From assembly GCA_002779455.1 (NCBI GenBank), contig PEWM01000102.1, forward strand, positions 1 to 12,473: 12,473 nt of DNA, read 5' to 3'. Each line of letters begins with the position of its first letter. Position 1 is the stretch's first letter. The notes under the pieces were generated by a model, which saw only the letters and a program-made list of their open reading frames with translations, did no database searches and was not told the origin of the DNA. The position numbers and the translations under genes are program-made. The DNA is from Deltaproteobacteria bacterium CG07_land_8_20_14_0_80_60_11. GTDB taxonomy: Bacteria > Desulfobacterota > Desulfobaccia > Desulfobaccales > 0-14-0-80-60-11. Of this stretch, positions 1-5,743 are shown piece by piece.

Positions 1-2
1 AT

Positions 3-602
3 AAACCAGCCAGCCACCCGGAGACCGCCTCCCCGGTCACCCAGCCAACCCAGGATGTCCTGGATATGCTTTCCGGTCCCGGACCGACCGATCCGGGACG
101 AGACGAAAGGGGGGCTGCATCCGCCCCGCATTTTGATCAATCGGTTTCGGGGCAGTTCTTTCAGTTGCTGTCCGGGCTGGGGGAAAAGGTCATCATGGAG
201 AGCTGCCGCTACGAAGCTATGCTGACGGGGGTGAGCCACCAGGCCGGGAAAATTGACAGCCTGGTATCCCAGTGGGAGCAGTATTTCGCCGGCTCCTCCC
301 CCAGCCTCCCCGGTCAGGGCGAAAAGCCCACGGGGGCCACCGTAGAATTTAATTGGGATGCCATAACTGGAAAAAGCAGTGACCAAAAACAGCAAATCCA
401 GGCAATCCAGGCGGCAGCCGGTGATTTCCTGAATCAGAACCCCGACCTGGCCGGTGACCGGCACAAGGTCCAGATGGTGGTTTTCTGTCTCAAGAACTAT
501 ATCAGCCTCAACCCCGAACATGCCGCCCTCCCTTTCCGGGAAAAGTTGGACCGGGCCGGCATTATGGCCCGGGAGTTTTTCCTGATGCAAGGTGAAGCGT
601 GA
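3..602 (+). CDS. Unknown protein, 5'-truncated by window edge
   Basis: The frame is open from the first complete codon at position 3 with no stop before TGA at 600-602, so the gene probably starts left of the window; the first internal ATG is at 66. About 199 residues are visible. The first 45 or so are rich in Pro, Ser, Thr and Gly and look like a disordered linker. The rest is mostly helical, with a stretch from about 48 to 90 containing QFFQLLSGLGEKVIMESCRY, a second low-complexity linker, and a C-terminal helical region ending MAREFFLMQGEA. No signal peptide, membrane segment or catalytic motif is visible. I do not recognise the family. It lies 118 nt upstream of the PilZ gene in the same direction, so it may share a transcript with the pilin-associated genes, but its role is unknown. 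Confidence 0.6.
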   Translation, partial: KPASHPETASPVTQPTQDVLDMLSGPGPTDPGRDERGAASAPHFDQSVSGQFFQLLSGLGEKVIMESCRYEAMLTGVSHQAGKIDSLVSQWEQYFAGSSPSLPGQGEKPTGATVEFNWDAITGKSSDQKQQIQAIQAAAGDFLNQNPDLAGDRHKVQMVVFCLKNYISLNPEHAALPFREKLDRAGIMAREFFLMQGEA

Positions 603-617
603 TCGGGGGACGCATCG

Positions 618-701
618 ACCGCCGGTTGTGGGATTGGCGGGCAAATCCAGAGGGGTTAGTCCCCTCCCCGGAAACGTTCAGGCGCCGGCGGTAAGACCGG
701 C
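618..701 (+). promoter_or_regulatory. Candidate structured RNA leader (three-way junction) before the PilZ gene
   Basis: The 118-nt gap holds a closing helix, ACCGCCGG (618-625) with CCGGCGGT (685-692), 8 bp perfect. It encloses two local hairpins: GGATT/AATCC (631-635/644-648) and GAGGGG/CCCCTC (650-655/661-666). An alternative hairpin, GCCGG (684-688) with CCGGC (697-701), uses part of the same right arm and ends 4 nt before the AAGGAG ribosome binding site (706-711). The two folds exclude each other, as in switch-like leaders. The pairings are read directly from the sequence; regulation is inference. I could not match it to a known riboswitch class. Confidence 0.3.
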
Positions 702-720
702 ATATAAGGAGAAGAAAGGC

Positions 721-1347
721 ATGACTTCGGGTCCATTCAAACCGGAGGTGAAAACCACTGGATATCCTCGCCTCAGGTTAGAGGTTGCCGGCCAGGAGGA
801 AGCAACCCCTCTCCTCATACCCGTGCTTATCCAGAACCTGTCTATGGGAGGGGTTACCCTGGCGGTGACTAACCCCTGGGGCATAGCCGACTGGGAGCGT
901 TACCGCGGGGCAGATTGCGTCCTCCGGGTGGAAGACCCTAAGGGCCAGGAAGTGGTCAATATCAGAGCAAAAATAGCCTGGACCAGGGCCGGTGGCAATG
1001 GTCAGCCGTCCTGGTCGCTGGGATTGCACCTGGTTAAGCCTTCCAGCGAGGCCCTCCAACGGTTGAGCAATCTTCTTCCCCACACCTCCCAGGATATCAA
1101 GGGGCTCTGGGACAGATATGACCAGGTCCGGAAAAGTCCGGGAAATTCGGATTTAGTGTACCACTGCTATATCGGCGGGCTGGTGTTGTTAGTGGGCGGA
1201 TTGGTGCTCCAGTTTTCCGGCTCCCCCGCTTACCAGATGTGCGGCTGGGTCCTCTGGTTGCTTGGCAGCCTGGGGATTGCCGGGAAGATTACCCGGCCTT
1301 TTTGGCAAAAGCGGGCTTCCGGTGACCAGATTGGTAAAACCCTTTGA
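721..1347 (+). CDS. PilZ-domain protein with two C-terminal transmembrane helices
   Basis: 208 residues. I start at ATG 721 because AAGGAG lies at 706-711, 9 nt upstream; a GTG further up in frame (592) has no comparable site and would add 43 residues unlike a PilZ domain. Residues about 16-105 fit a PilZ fold: a basic stretch (YPRLRLEV, 15-22), the conserved NLSMGG (39-44; family pattern [D/N]xSxxG), and a closing strand pair with AKIAWTR and LGLHLV. PilZ domains commonly bind c-di-GMP, but the usual RxxxR arm is only loosely represented (R17, R19), so binding is uncertain. A linker (106-145) leads to two hydrophobic helices at about 147-166 and 171-190, which would anchor the domain to the inner membrane with the PilZ part in the cytoplasm. 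The MinD-like gene follows after 19 nt, implying one transcript. Confidence 0.8.
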   Translation: MTSGPFKPEVKTTGYPRLRLEVAGQEEATPLLIPVLIQNLSMGGVTLAVTNPWGIADWERYRGADCVLRVEDPKGQEVVNIRAKIAWTRAGGNGQPSWSLGLHLVKPSSEALQRLSNLLPHTSQDIKGLWDRYDQVRKSPGNSDLVYHCYIGGLVLLVGGLVLQFSGSPAYQMCGWVLWLLGSLGIAGKITRPFWQKRASGDQIGKTL

Positions 1348-1366
1348 GGTTTATGGAGAATAGGTT

Positions 1367-2374
1367 ATGCAGACGAACATAAGCAGGATTAAGCTGTGGA
1401 GTATTGGCGGCGGCAAAGGGGGTATCGGTAAGAGCCTGGTCACTTTAGGACTGGGGGTCGCCCTGGCCCGCCTGGGCAAGAAGGTCATCCTGATCGACGG
1501 GGACCTGGGCGGCGCCAATCTGCATACCTTGATGGGGGTCCGTTACCCTCATGTCACCCTGGAGCATTTCCTGACCAAGAAAGTGACCCGGCTGGAAGAT
1601 ACCGTCATTGAAACCGCGGTTGAGGGTATCGGCCTCATCTGCGGGGCCGACGATCTGATGGGGGCGGCCAACCCCACCTTCGCCCAAAAAATCAGGCTGT
1701 TGGATCAGATCGAACAGCTGCCGGCCCAGTATGTACTGTTTGACCTGGGGGCCGGCACCTCCTTCAATACGTTGGATTTTTTCAACTTTTCCGGGGGGAA
1801 AATTGCCCTGTTTACCTCCCAGACCACCTCCCTCCAGAATGCCTACGGGTTCATCAAGAGCGCCCTGTACCGCAAGTTATCCCGGGATTTCGCCAAGGAT
1901 GATGAAATCCTCCAATGCCTGTACCAGGGTGGCGAGGCCGAAACTGGGAATAACTTCAGCACGATTCAGGACCTGCTGAACCATTTTAAGGATGCCAAGC
2001 CGGAAAAACATGCCCGGTTGACCCAGGCTTTATGGGATTTTCATCTCTTCCTGGTGGTCAATATGGTCAAAAGCAATGCCGACCTGAAGGCCTCCGAAAT
2101 TATCCACTCGGTGTGCCGGGATTTCCTGAATATCCAGCCTGAGATTATGGGGCACGTCCTCTTTGATTCCGGGGTCGAGGCGGCCATCAGTCAAATGGCG
2201 CCTTTCCCCCTGCACCAGAAGAAGAGCAAAGCCATGGCGGGGCTGGATCAGATCGCCCTGAAGCTTGTGAGGCAATCCAGGCTGCCCCGGGTGGGCTGGA
2301 ATGGGGCCCGGGAGGCATCGGAGGAAGAGGACTTACCGCTGGACACGATCATTACCCACCCTTCCAGATCGTGA
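1367..2374 (+). CDS. MinD/ParA-family P-loop ATPase (FlhG-like)
   Basis: 335 residues, start ATG with GGAG 8 nt upstream (1355-1358). The deviant Walker A of the MinD/SIMIBI class is clear: GGGKGGIGKS at residues 14-23 with the signature lysine K17. Switch I follows (ILIDGDLGGANLH, 41-53), and Walker B is YVLFDLGAGTS (122-132). Such ATPases dimerise on ATP, often at the membrane, and place flagella, pili or chemoreceptor arrays. FlhG, MinD and the Tad protein TadZ/CpaE are the nearest known types. This protein lacks the receiver-like N-terminal domain usual in TadZ/CpaE. Residues about 180-220 form an extra charged helical segment (DDEILQCLYQ onwards). The tail is acidic (SEEEDLPLD) and no clear membrane-targeting helix is seen. 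Between a PilZ gene and a pilin gene, the likeliest job is spatial or regulatory control of the pilus; this is inference. Confidence 0.85.
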   Translation: MQTNISRIKLWSIGGGKGGIGKSLVTLGLGVALARLGKKVILIDGDLGGANLHTLMGVRYPHVTLEHFLTKKVTRLEDTVIETAVEGIGLICGADDLMGAANPTFAQKIRLLDQIEQLPAQYVLFDLGAGTSFNTLDFFNFSGGKIALFTSQTTSLQNAYGFIKSALYRKLSRDFAKDDEILQCLYQGGEAETGNNFSTIQDLLNHFKDAKPEKHARLTQALWDFHLFLVVNMVKSNADLKASEIIHSVCRDFLNIQPEIMGHVLFDSGVEAAISQMAPFPLHQKKSKAMAGLDQIALKLVRQSRLPRVGWNGAREASEEEDLPLDTIITHPSRS

Positions 2375-2489
2375 TCTATAGACCCAGGGGACTGAAGAAA
2401 GTTTCAGATTAAATATGGCCACTGAGCCCAAAGTAAAACCTAAACCGCAAAAATCCAGTCGGCCAACCCCCTGTGGGCAGGAGACCATC

Positions 2490-2660
2490 ATGGACCTGAT
2501 TATGAAGTTTATCTTCGATGAGGCCGGCGCTTCCGCGGTGGAGTATGCCTTCCTGTTGGCCTTCATTGCCGTGGCCATCGCCGCCAGTGTCACGACTTTT
2601 GGCGCCGCGGTCAGGGATAGCTTTGTCGATTCGACATCGAAGATGTTCAGCAGCGGTTAG
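2490..2660 (+). CDS. flp: Flp-type (type IVb) prepilin
   Basis: 56 residues. I prefer ATG 2490 over ATG 2415: AGGAG at 2479-2483 is 6 nt away, and the protein then has the usual Flp length, whereas the longer form adds a 25-residue Pro/Lys-rich leader with no good ribosome binding site. The short basic leader ends at Gly14; prepilin peptidase cleavage after it would give a mature start ASAVEYAF with Glu+5 and Tyr+6, the hallmark of Flp pilins. One hydrophobic helix follows (about residues 16-40), then a short polar tail. The mature pilin would be about 42 residues. No prepilin peptidase, TadA motor, secretin or TadB/TadC is in the window, so this pilin is either an orphan served by a distant Tad locus or part of an unusual small system with its neighbours. 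Confidence 0.88.
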   Translation: MDLIMKFIFDEAGASAVEYAFLLAFIAVAIAASVTTFGAAVRDSFVDSTSKMFSSG

Positions 2661-2748
2661 ATTGGACAAGCGGCTGATCTGCGCGACCTGAGGTGAAATT
2701 CACATCTCTTGGCCCGACGCGGCCTATCTCCGTTCCTGGGGCCCGATC

Positions 2749-2762
2749 CCGGCAACTGCCGG
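2749..2762 (+). other. Stem-loop in the gap between the pilin and AAA+ genes
   Basis: CCGGCA (2749-2754) and TGCCGG (2757-2762) form a 6-bp perfect stem with a 2-nt loop, 88 nt after the pilin stop. There is no T-run after it, so it is not a canonical intrinsic terminator. It could stabilise the abundant pilin message or reduce read-through into the ATPase gene. Otherwise the 166-nt gap (2661-2826) shows only a small palindrome, GTGAAATTCAC at 2693-2703, and no convincing promoter. Confidence 0.25.
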
Positions 2763-2826
2763 TGATTCTGGTTCAATTTAGACTGAAACAGCCTGATTCG
2801 GTGAAAATATTTGAAGGAAGACTGGC

Positions 2827-4293
2827 ATGAACCTGGCCCAACGCTTAGTTAAATCCGGGGTCCTGGAGCCCGAACAGTTGGCTCCGGCCCTGTTCCGGCA
2901 GAAAAAATCCCGCGGTTTCCTGGCCAAACACCTTCTGGATCTCGACCTGGTGGAACCTGAAGTGTTAGCCCAGTTTGTTCACGCCTATCCCCCCCTGCCG
3001 GAGACTTTTGAAGACCTGGGCCTGCCCAAAGGTCTGCTGATCCAACTCCTGCTCAAGCATTCCTTCTTCCGGGATTCCATCTCTTCCCAGGAGATGGCCC
3101 ACGATTTAAAAATATCTCGGCGCCTGGTGGACGAGCTTTTCGCGTATCTAAAGGGCCAGGGGTATATCCAGGTCAAAGCCCGGGATGCCCTGAGCCAAAC
3201 GAACCACCTAGCTCTTGAGCTGCGCTATTCCTTGACCGATGCCGGGAAAATCTATGCCGAGCAGTGCCTGGAGTCAAACCGGTATGTGGGGCCGGCCCCG
3301 GTACCCCTGGAGGATTACTGGGATTGGGTGGAGGCCCAATCCATCAATCAGGTCAAGGTGGAGAAGGCCCGCCTCAAGGAAGTGTTCGCCGATTATGTCG
3401 TGCCGGAGCATCTCCTCACTAAACTCGGTCCGGCCATCAACAGCGGCCGTTCAATTTTCCTTTTCGGTCCCTCGGGCAACGGCAAAACGATGATCGCCAA
3501 TTGCGTCGGCCATGCCTATCAGGATGCGGTCTATGTCCCGTATGCCCTGTTGGTCTACGGCCAGATTATCCGCCTGTACGATGAACTCAATCACCAGCCG
3601 GTCCCCTTAACTCCGGAGACCCCGGCTCACGACCGGCGCTGGGTGTTGTGCCGGCGGCCCATCGTCATCGCCGGGGGCGAGATGACCGAAGACGCCCTGG
3701 AACTGAGGTTTAATCCGCATCTGAAATATTACGAGGCGCCTCACCAGATGCGGGCCAATAACGGCGTGTTCATCATCGACGATTTCGGCCGCCAGAAGAT
3801 TACCCCCCGGCAATTGCTCAACCGCTGGATTTATCCCCTGGAAACCCGGCAAGACTTCTGTTGCCTCCACACCGGCCAACAGTTCGCCGTGCCTTTCGAC
3901 CAGCTCATCATTTTTTCTACCAACCTGAACCCTTACAGCCTGGCGGATGAGGCCTTCCTCAGACGTATCCGCCACAAGATTTTTATCGGGTATGTCTCCC
4001 CGGAACAGTATCTGGAGATCTTCCGCCGCGTCTGCGCCGAGTACCAAATCGACTTTAATGCGGAAGCCATCCGGGACATGATGGCCCGTTATTATGTCAT
4101 TTCTTCCCGGCCCTTCTGCGCCTGCCACCCAAGGGATCTCGTCGAGAACCTGATTGACCGGGCCCGGTTCCTGGAGCAGAAGCCCCAACTCACCTCTCAG
4201 GAACTGGATTACGTCTGCCAGACCTATTTTGTCAAACCCATGGGCGTCACCGACTACGACGCCATCGGCGACGAGCCCAAGGCTATCGTCTGA
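2827..4293 (+). CDS. AAA+ ATPase with MshEN-like and winged-helix-like N-terminal regions
   Basis: 488 residues, ATG with a GAAGGAAG site just upstream. Residues 3-51 hold two tandem helical repeats (LAQRLVKSGVLEPEQL and FLAKHLLDLDLVEPEVL) resembling the MshEN/GspE-N module of type II secretion and pilus motors, which can bind c-di-GMP. The first repeat lacks the expected leading Arg, so binding is unsure. Residues about 66-145 look like a winged helix (ISSQEMAHDLKISRRLVDEL, then a wing and LTDAGKIY). The AAA+ module has Walker A GPSGNGKT (214-221), Walker B VFIIDDFGRQ (314-323), sensor 1 FSTNLNP (Asn366), arginine-finger candidates in FLRRIRHKI (377-385) and a sensor-2-like HPRDL (Arg436). 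It is not a TadA/PilB motor, because it lacks the Asp- and His-box secretion ATPase layout. Its position after the pilin suggests a regulatory or assembly role; the actual function is unknown. Confidence 0.8.
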   Translation: MNLAQRLVKSGVLEPEQLAPALFRQKKSRGFLAKHLLDLDLVEPEVLAQFVHAYPPLPETFEDLGLPKGLLIQLLLKHSFFRDSISSQEMAHDLKISRRLVDELFAYLKGQGYIQVKARDALSQTNHLALELRYSLTDAGKIYAEQCLESNRYVGPAPVPLEDYWDWVEAQSINQVKVEKARLKEVFADYVVPEHLLTKLGPAINSGRSIFLFGPSGNGKTMIANCVGHAYQDAVYVPYALLVYGQIIRLYDELNHQPVPLTPETPAHDRRWVLCRRPIVIAGGEMTEDALELRFNPHLKYYEAPHQMRANNGVFIIDDFGRQKITPRQLLNRWIYPLETRQDFCCLHTGQQFAVPFDQLIIFSTNLNPYSLADEAFLRRIRHKIFIGYVSPEQYLEIFRRVCAEYQIDFNAEAIRDMMARYYVISSRPFCACHPRDLVENLIDRARFLEQKPQLTSQELDYVCQTYFVKPMGVTDYDAIGDEPKAIV

Positions 4294-4352
4294 GACCGAG
4301 TTGCCTCCAAAGCGCTATTTTTGACAGCCGCACTATTTAGCCTGCGGCTACA

Positions 4353-4374
4353 CCGGCGAGACGCCTGTGCCACC
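4353..4374 (+). repeat. Dispersed 22-bp motif, copy 1
   Basis: First of three intergenic copies of CCGGCRAGAYGCCGGnGCCACC-like sequence (others at 4484-4505 and 5637-5658). The core GGCG-AGA-CGCC is a short inverted repeat. Copy 1 departs from the others at the second half-site (CGCCTGTG). It follows directly after a 7-bp hairpin, so the two may be parts of one REP-like unit. Confidence 0.55.
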
Positions 4375-4483
4375 TGTTTGATTGCGACTTGCTCTGAGAC
4401 GGTCATGTCCTGACGGCGACCCCACCGTCCCTGTCCGGGGGGCAAGCCTGAAGCTATACAAGAAAGTTTATCCGGCGCGACAT

Positions 4484-4505
4484 TCGGCAAGACGCCGGGG
4501 CCACC
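4484..4505 (+). repeat. Dispersed 22-bp motif, copy 2
   Basis: Second copy; it reads TCGGCAAGACGCCGG followed by GGCCACC. It matches copy 3 at 19 of 22 positions by eye. The partial inverted repeat around CAAGAC/CAAGAT would let each copy form a small hairpin in RNA or single-stranded DNA. Confidence 0.55.
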
Positions 4506-4631
4506 CCAGAGATCGGCGCCCCCGGTCATCGGCCGCACCCCCCTGATAAAAAGCTCCCGACCGCCTTTTTGTTTCCCGAACACTGAAATCTTGATAAACT
4601 GGAGATCATCAATGAGGTTAGGAGGAAAGCT

Positions 4632-5378
4632 ATGAGGACCGGCAACCCAGCCCTCGGCGACAATACCTTCACCGCGGCCGGGCGTGTCGCCCGGGCCGGC
4701 GAGGCCATGACCATCCAGGGAACCGCCAACAAGGCCATCTTGTTGCTGCTGTGCGTCCTGGTGACCGCCTCCTGGATTTGGAGCAAATATTACCAGGCCA
4801 TGAATCCCCAGGTAGTTACGCCCTGGGTGGCGGTGGGCGCCATCGCCGGGTTCATCGTGGCCCTGGTTACTATCTTCAAACAGACCTGGGCGCCCATCAC
4901 CGCCCCCCTGTACGCCCTTCTGGAAGGGTTGGTCATCGGCGGCGTCTCCGCCATATTCGAGGCCCAATTCCCCGGCATCGTCATCCAGGCCGCGGGCTTG
5001 ACCTTAGGCACCTGCCTGGCCCTGCTGCTGGCCTACAAATCCAGGCTGATCCGGGCCACCGAAAACTTCAAACTGGGTGTGGTGGCGGCCACCGGCGGCA
5101 TCGCCCTGTTCTATCTCCTCACCCTGGTCCTGGGCTTTTTCGGTGTCCGGATGCCTCTCATGTATGGAAACAGTTGGGCGAGCATCGGTTTCAGCCTGTT
5201 CGTGGTTGTCATTGCGGCCTTGAACCTGGTCCTGGACTTCGATTTTATCGAGCAGGGCGCCGCCGCGGGCGCCCCCAAATACATGGAGTGGTATGGGGCC
5301 TTCGGCCTCATGGTCACCCTGATCTGGCTCTATCTCGAGATGCTCCGGCTGCTGGCCAAGCTGAGGAGCCGGGATTAA
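4632..5378 (+). CDS. Bax inhibitor-1 / YccA family membrane protein
   Basis: 248 residues, ATG with a textbook AGGAGG 6 nt upstream (4620-4625). After a polar N-terminus (1-33), seven hydrophobic segments can be placed at about 34-50, 64-82, 90-110, 115-135, 148-170, 183-203 and 220-240. This is the TMBIM/BI-1 topology and the length is normal. The family signature is strong: NLVLDFDFIEQG (198-209) in the sixth segment carries aspartates equivalent to those forming the pH-sensing aspartyl pair in Bacillus YetJ. EWYGAFGLMVTLIWLYLEML (219-238) is the typical last helix. Characterised bacterial members act as pH-dependent calcium leak channels or interact with the membrane protease FtsH; which applies here cannot be told from sequence. 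It stands alone, with gaps of over 300 nt on both sides, so it is probably its own transcription unit. Confidence 0.92.
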   Translation: MRTGNPALGDNTFTAAGRVARAGEAMTIQGTANKAILLLLCVLVTASWIWSKYYQAMNPQVVTPWVAVGAIAGFIVALVTIFKQTWAPITAPLYALLEGLVIGGVSAIFEAQFPGIVIQAAGLTLGTCLALLLAYKSRLIRATENFKLGVVAATGGIALFYLLTLVLGFFGVRMPLMYGNSWASIGFSLFVVVIAALNLVLDFDFIEQGAAAGAPKYMEWYGAFGLMVTLIWLYLEMLRLLAKLRSRD

Positions 5379-5574
5379 CGGCACGCATAAGTCGCCGGTT
5401 TGGGGCGCGGTTCGTTTGAAGGCGCCGGGACCAAGGAGCCTGCGGCCGATGGCAAACCGGCCGGCCCGGAGGCCCCCAGCCGCCCTTTGCCTGGCTGTGA
5501 AGCCCCTCCCTGAGACAATTTTTCGGAGCAGTTGCTCATGATCCTTGGGCTCACCCATAAAATATGAAGAGTTA

Positions 5575-5600
5575 GGTGGGGCGGGCCTCCGTGCCCGCCA
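5575..5600 (+). repeat. GC-hairpin repeat, copy A
   Basis: A 26-nt block identical base for base to 6887-6912. Its centre is GGCGGGC, loop CTCCGT, GCCCGCC, a 7-bp stem with a 6-nt loop. Here the flanks AGGTGG and CACCT extend the pairing with a small bulge. Unit sequence and intergenic placement fit a REP-type element; no terminator-like T-run follows. Confidence 0.7.
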
Positions 5601-5636
5601 CCTTTGGCGGCGCAGGCTTCCAGCCGGTTTGCCGCA

Positions 5637-5658
5637 CCGGCAAGATGCCGGCGCCACC
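5637..5658 (+). repeat. Dispersed 22-bp motif, copy 3
   Basis: Third copy of the motif at 4353 and 4484. It reads CCGGCAAGATGCCGG followed by CGCCACC and has the cleanest inverted repeat, CCGGCA/TGCCGG around AGA. All three copies are on the same strand and lie in gaps flanking the BI-1 gene. Confidence 0.55.
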
Positions 5659-5716
5659 AAAAACTTTTAGAGCAGAGCCTGACAACCGGATGATGACTTT
5701 AGCCGGCCGCGGTTTG

Positions 5717-5740
5717 GCTGAAAGCTGAAAGCTGATAGCT
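5717..5740 (+). repeat. Tandem heptamer repeat next to a start codon
   Basis: GCTGAAA, GCTGAAA, GCTGATA, then GCT: about 3.4 units of 7 bp, ending 3 nt before ATG 5744. It occupies the place where a ribosome binding site should be and contains no purine-rich Shine-Dalgarno match. Copy number changes here could alter translation or transcription of the dehydrogenase gene, but with three units it may simply be static. Confidence 0.6.
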
Positions 5741-5743
5741 ATT

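Larger units (their letters stand above)
4294..4631. other. Non-coding gap with repeat copies, AAA+ gene to BI-1 gene
   Basis: These 338 nt hold no supportable gene. They contain a 7-bp perfect hairpin AGCCGCA/TGCGGCT (4326-4332/4343-4349) and two copies of a 22-bp dispersed motif (4353-4374, 4484-4505). The hairpin sits about 30 nt after the ATPase stop and could mark the end of that transcript, but no T-run follows it. No confident promoter for the next gene was found, although the gap length suggests one. The end of the gap supplies the strong AGGAGG ribosome binding site at 4620-4625. Confidence 0.5.
5379..5743. other. Non-coding gap with repeats, BI-1 gene to dehydrogenase gene
   Basis: These 365 nt contain no gene I can support; minus-strand open frames here are extensions of antisense shadows. 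They hold a GC hairpin repeat shared with 6887-6912 (5575-5600), a small palindrome GAGCAGTTGCTC (5526-5537), copy 3 of the 22-bp motif (5637-5658) and a heptamer tandem repeat ending 3 nt before the next start codon (5717-5740). No clear promoter is visible. Confidence 0.5.

Noticed and set aside
600..701. Known c-di-GMP (GEMM-I) riboswitch before the PilZ gene
   Set aside because: GGGGACGCA and GGGCAAATCC look faintly similar, but they are in the wrong order and the conserved GGGACGCAAAGCC and final receptor segments are missing.
592..720. Longer PilZ protein starting at GTG 592
   Set aside because: It has no good ribosome binding site, overlaps the previous gene and adds 43 residues unlike the family; ATG 721 has AAGGAG 9 nt upstream.
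3607..4188. 193-residue minus-strand open frame inside the AAA+ gene
   Set aside because: It is antisense to a gene with clear Walker motifs; its length is due to the high GC content.
4555..4576. Intrinsic terminator at AAAAAGCTCCC to CCTTTTTG
   Set aside because: The A-run and T-run could pair, but the GC part between them is not self-complementary, so no proper stem forms.
4254..5660. Long minus-strand frames across the BI-1 gene and its flanks
   Set aside because: Their translations are low-complexity Gly/Pro/Arg/Gln-rich and antisense to a well-recognised membrane protein.
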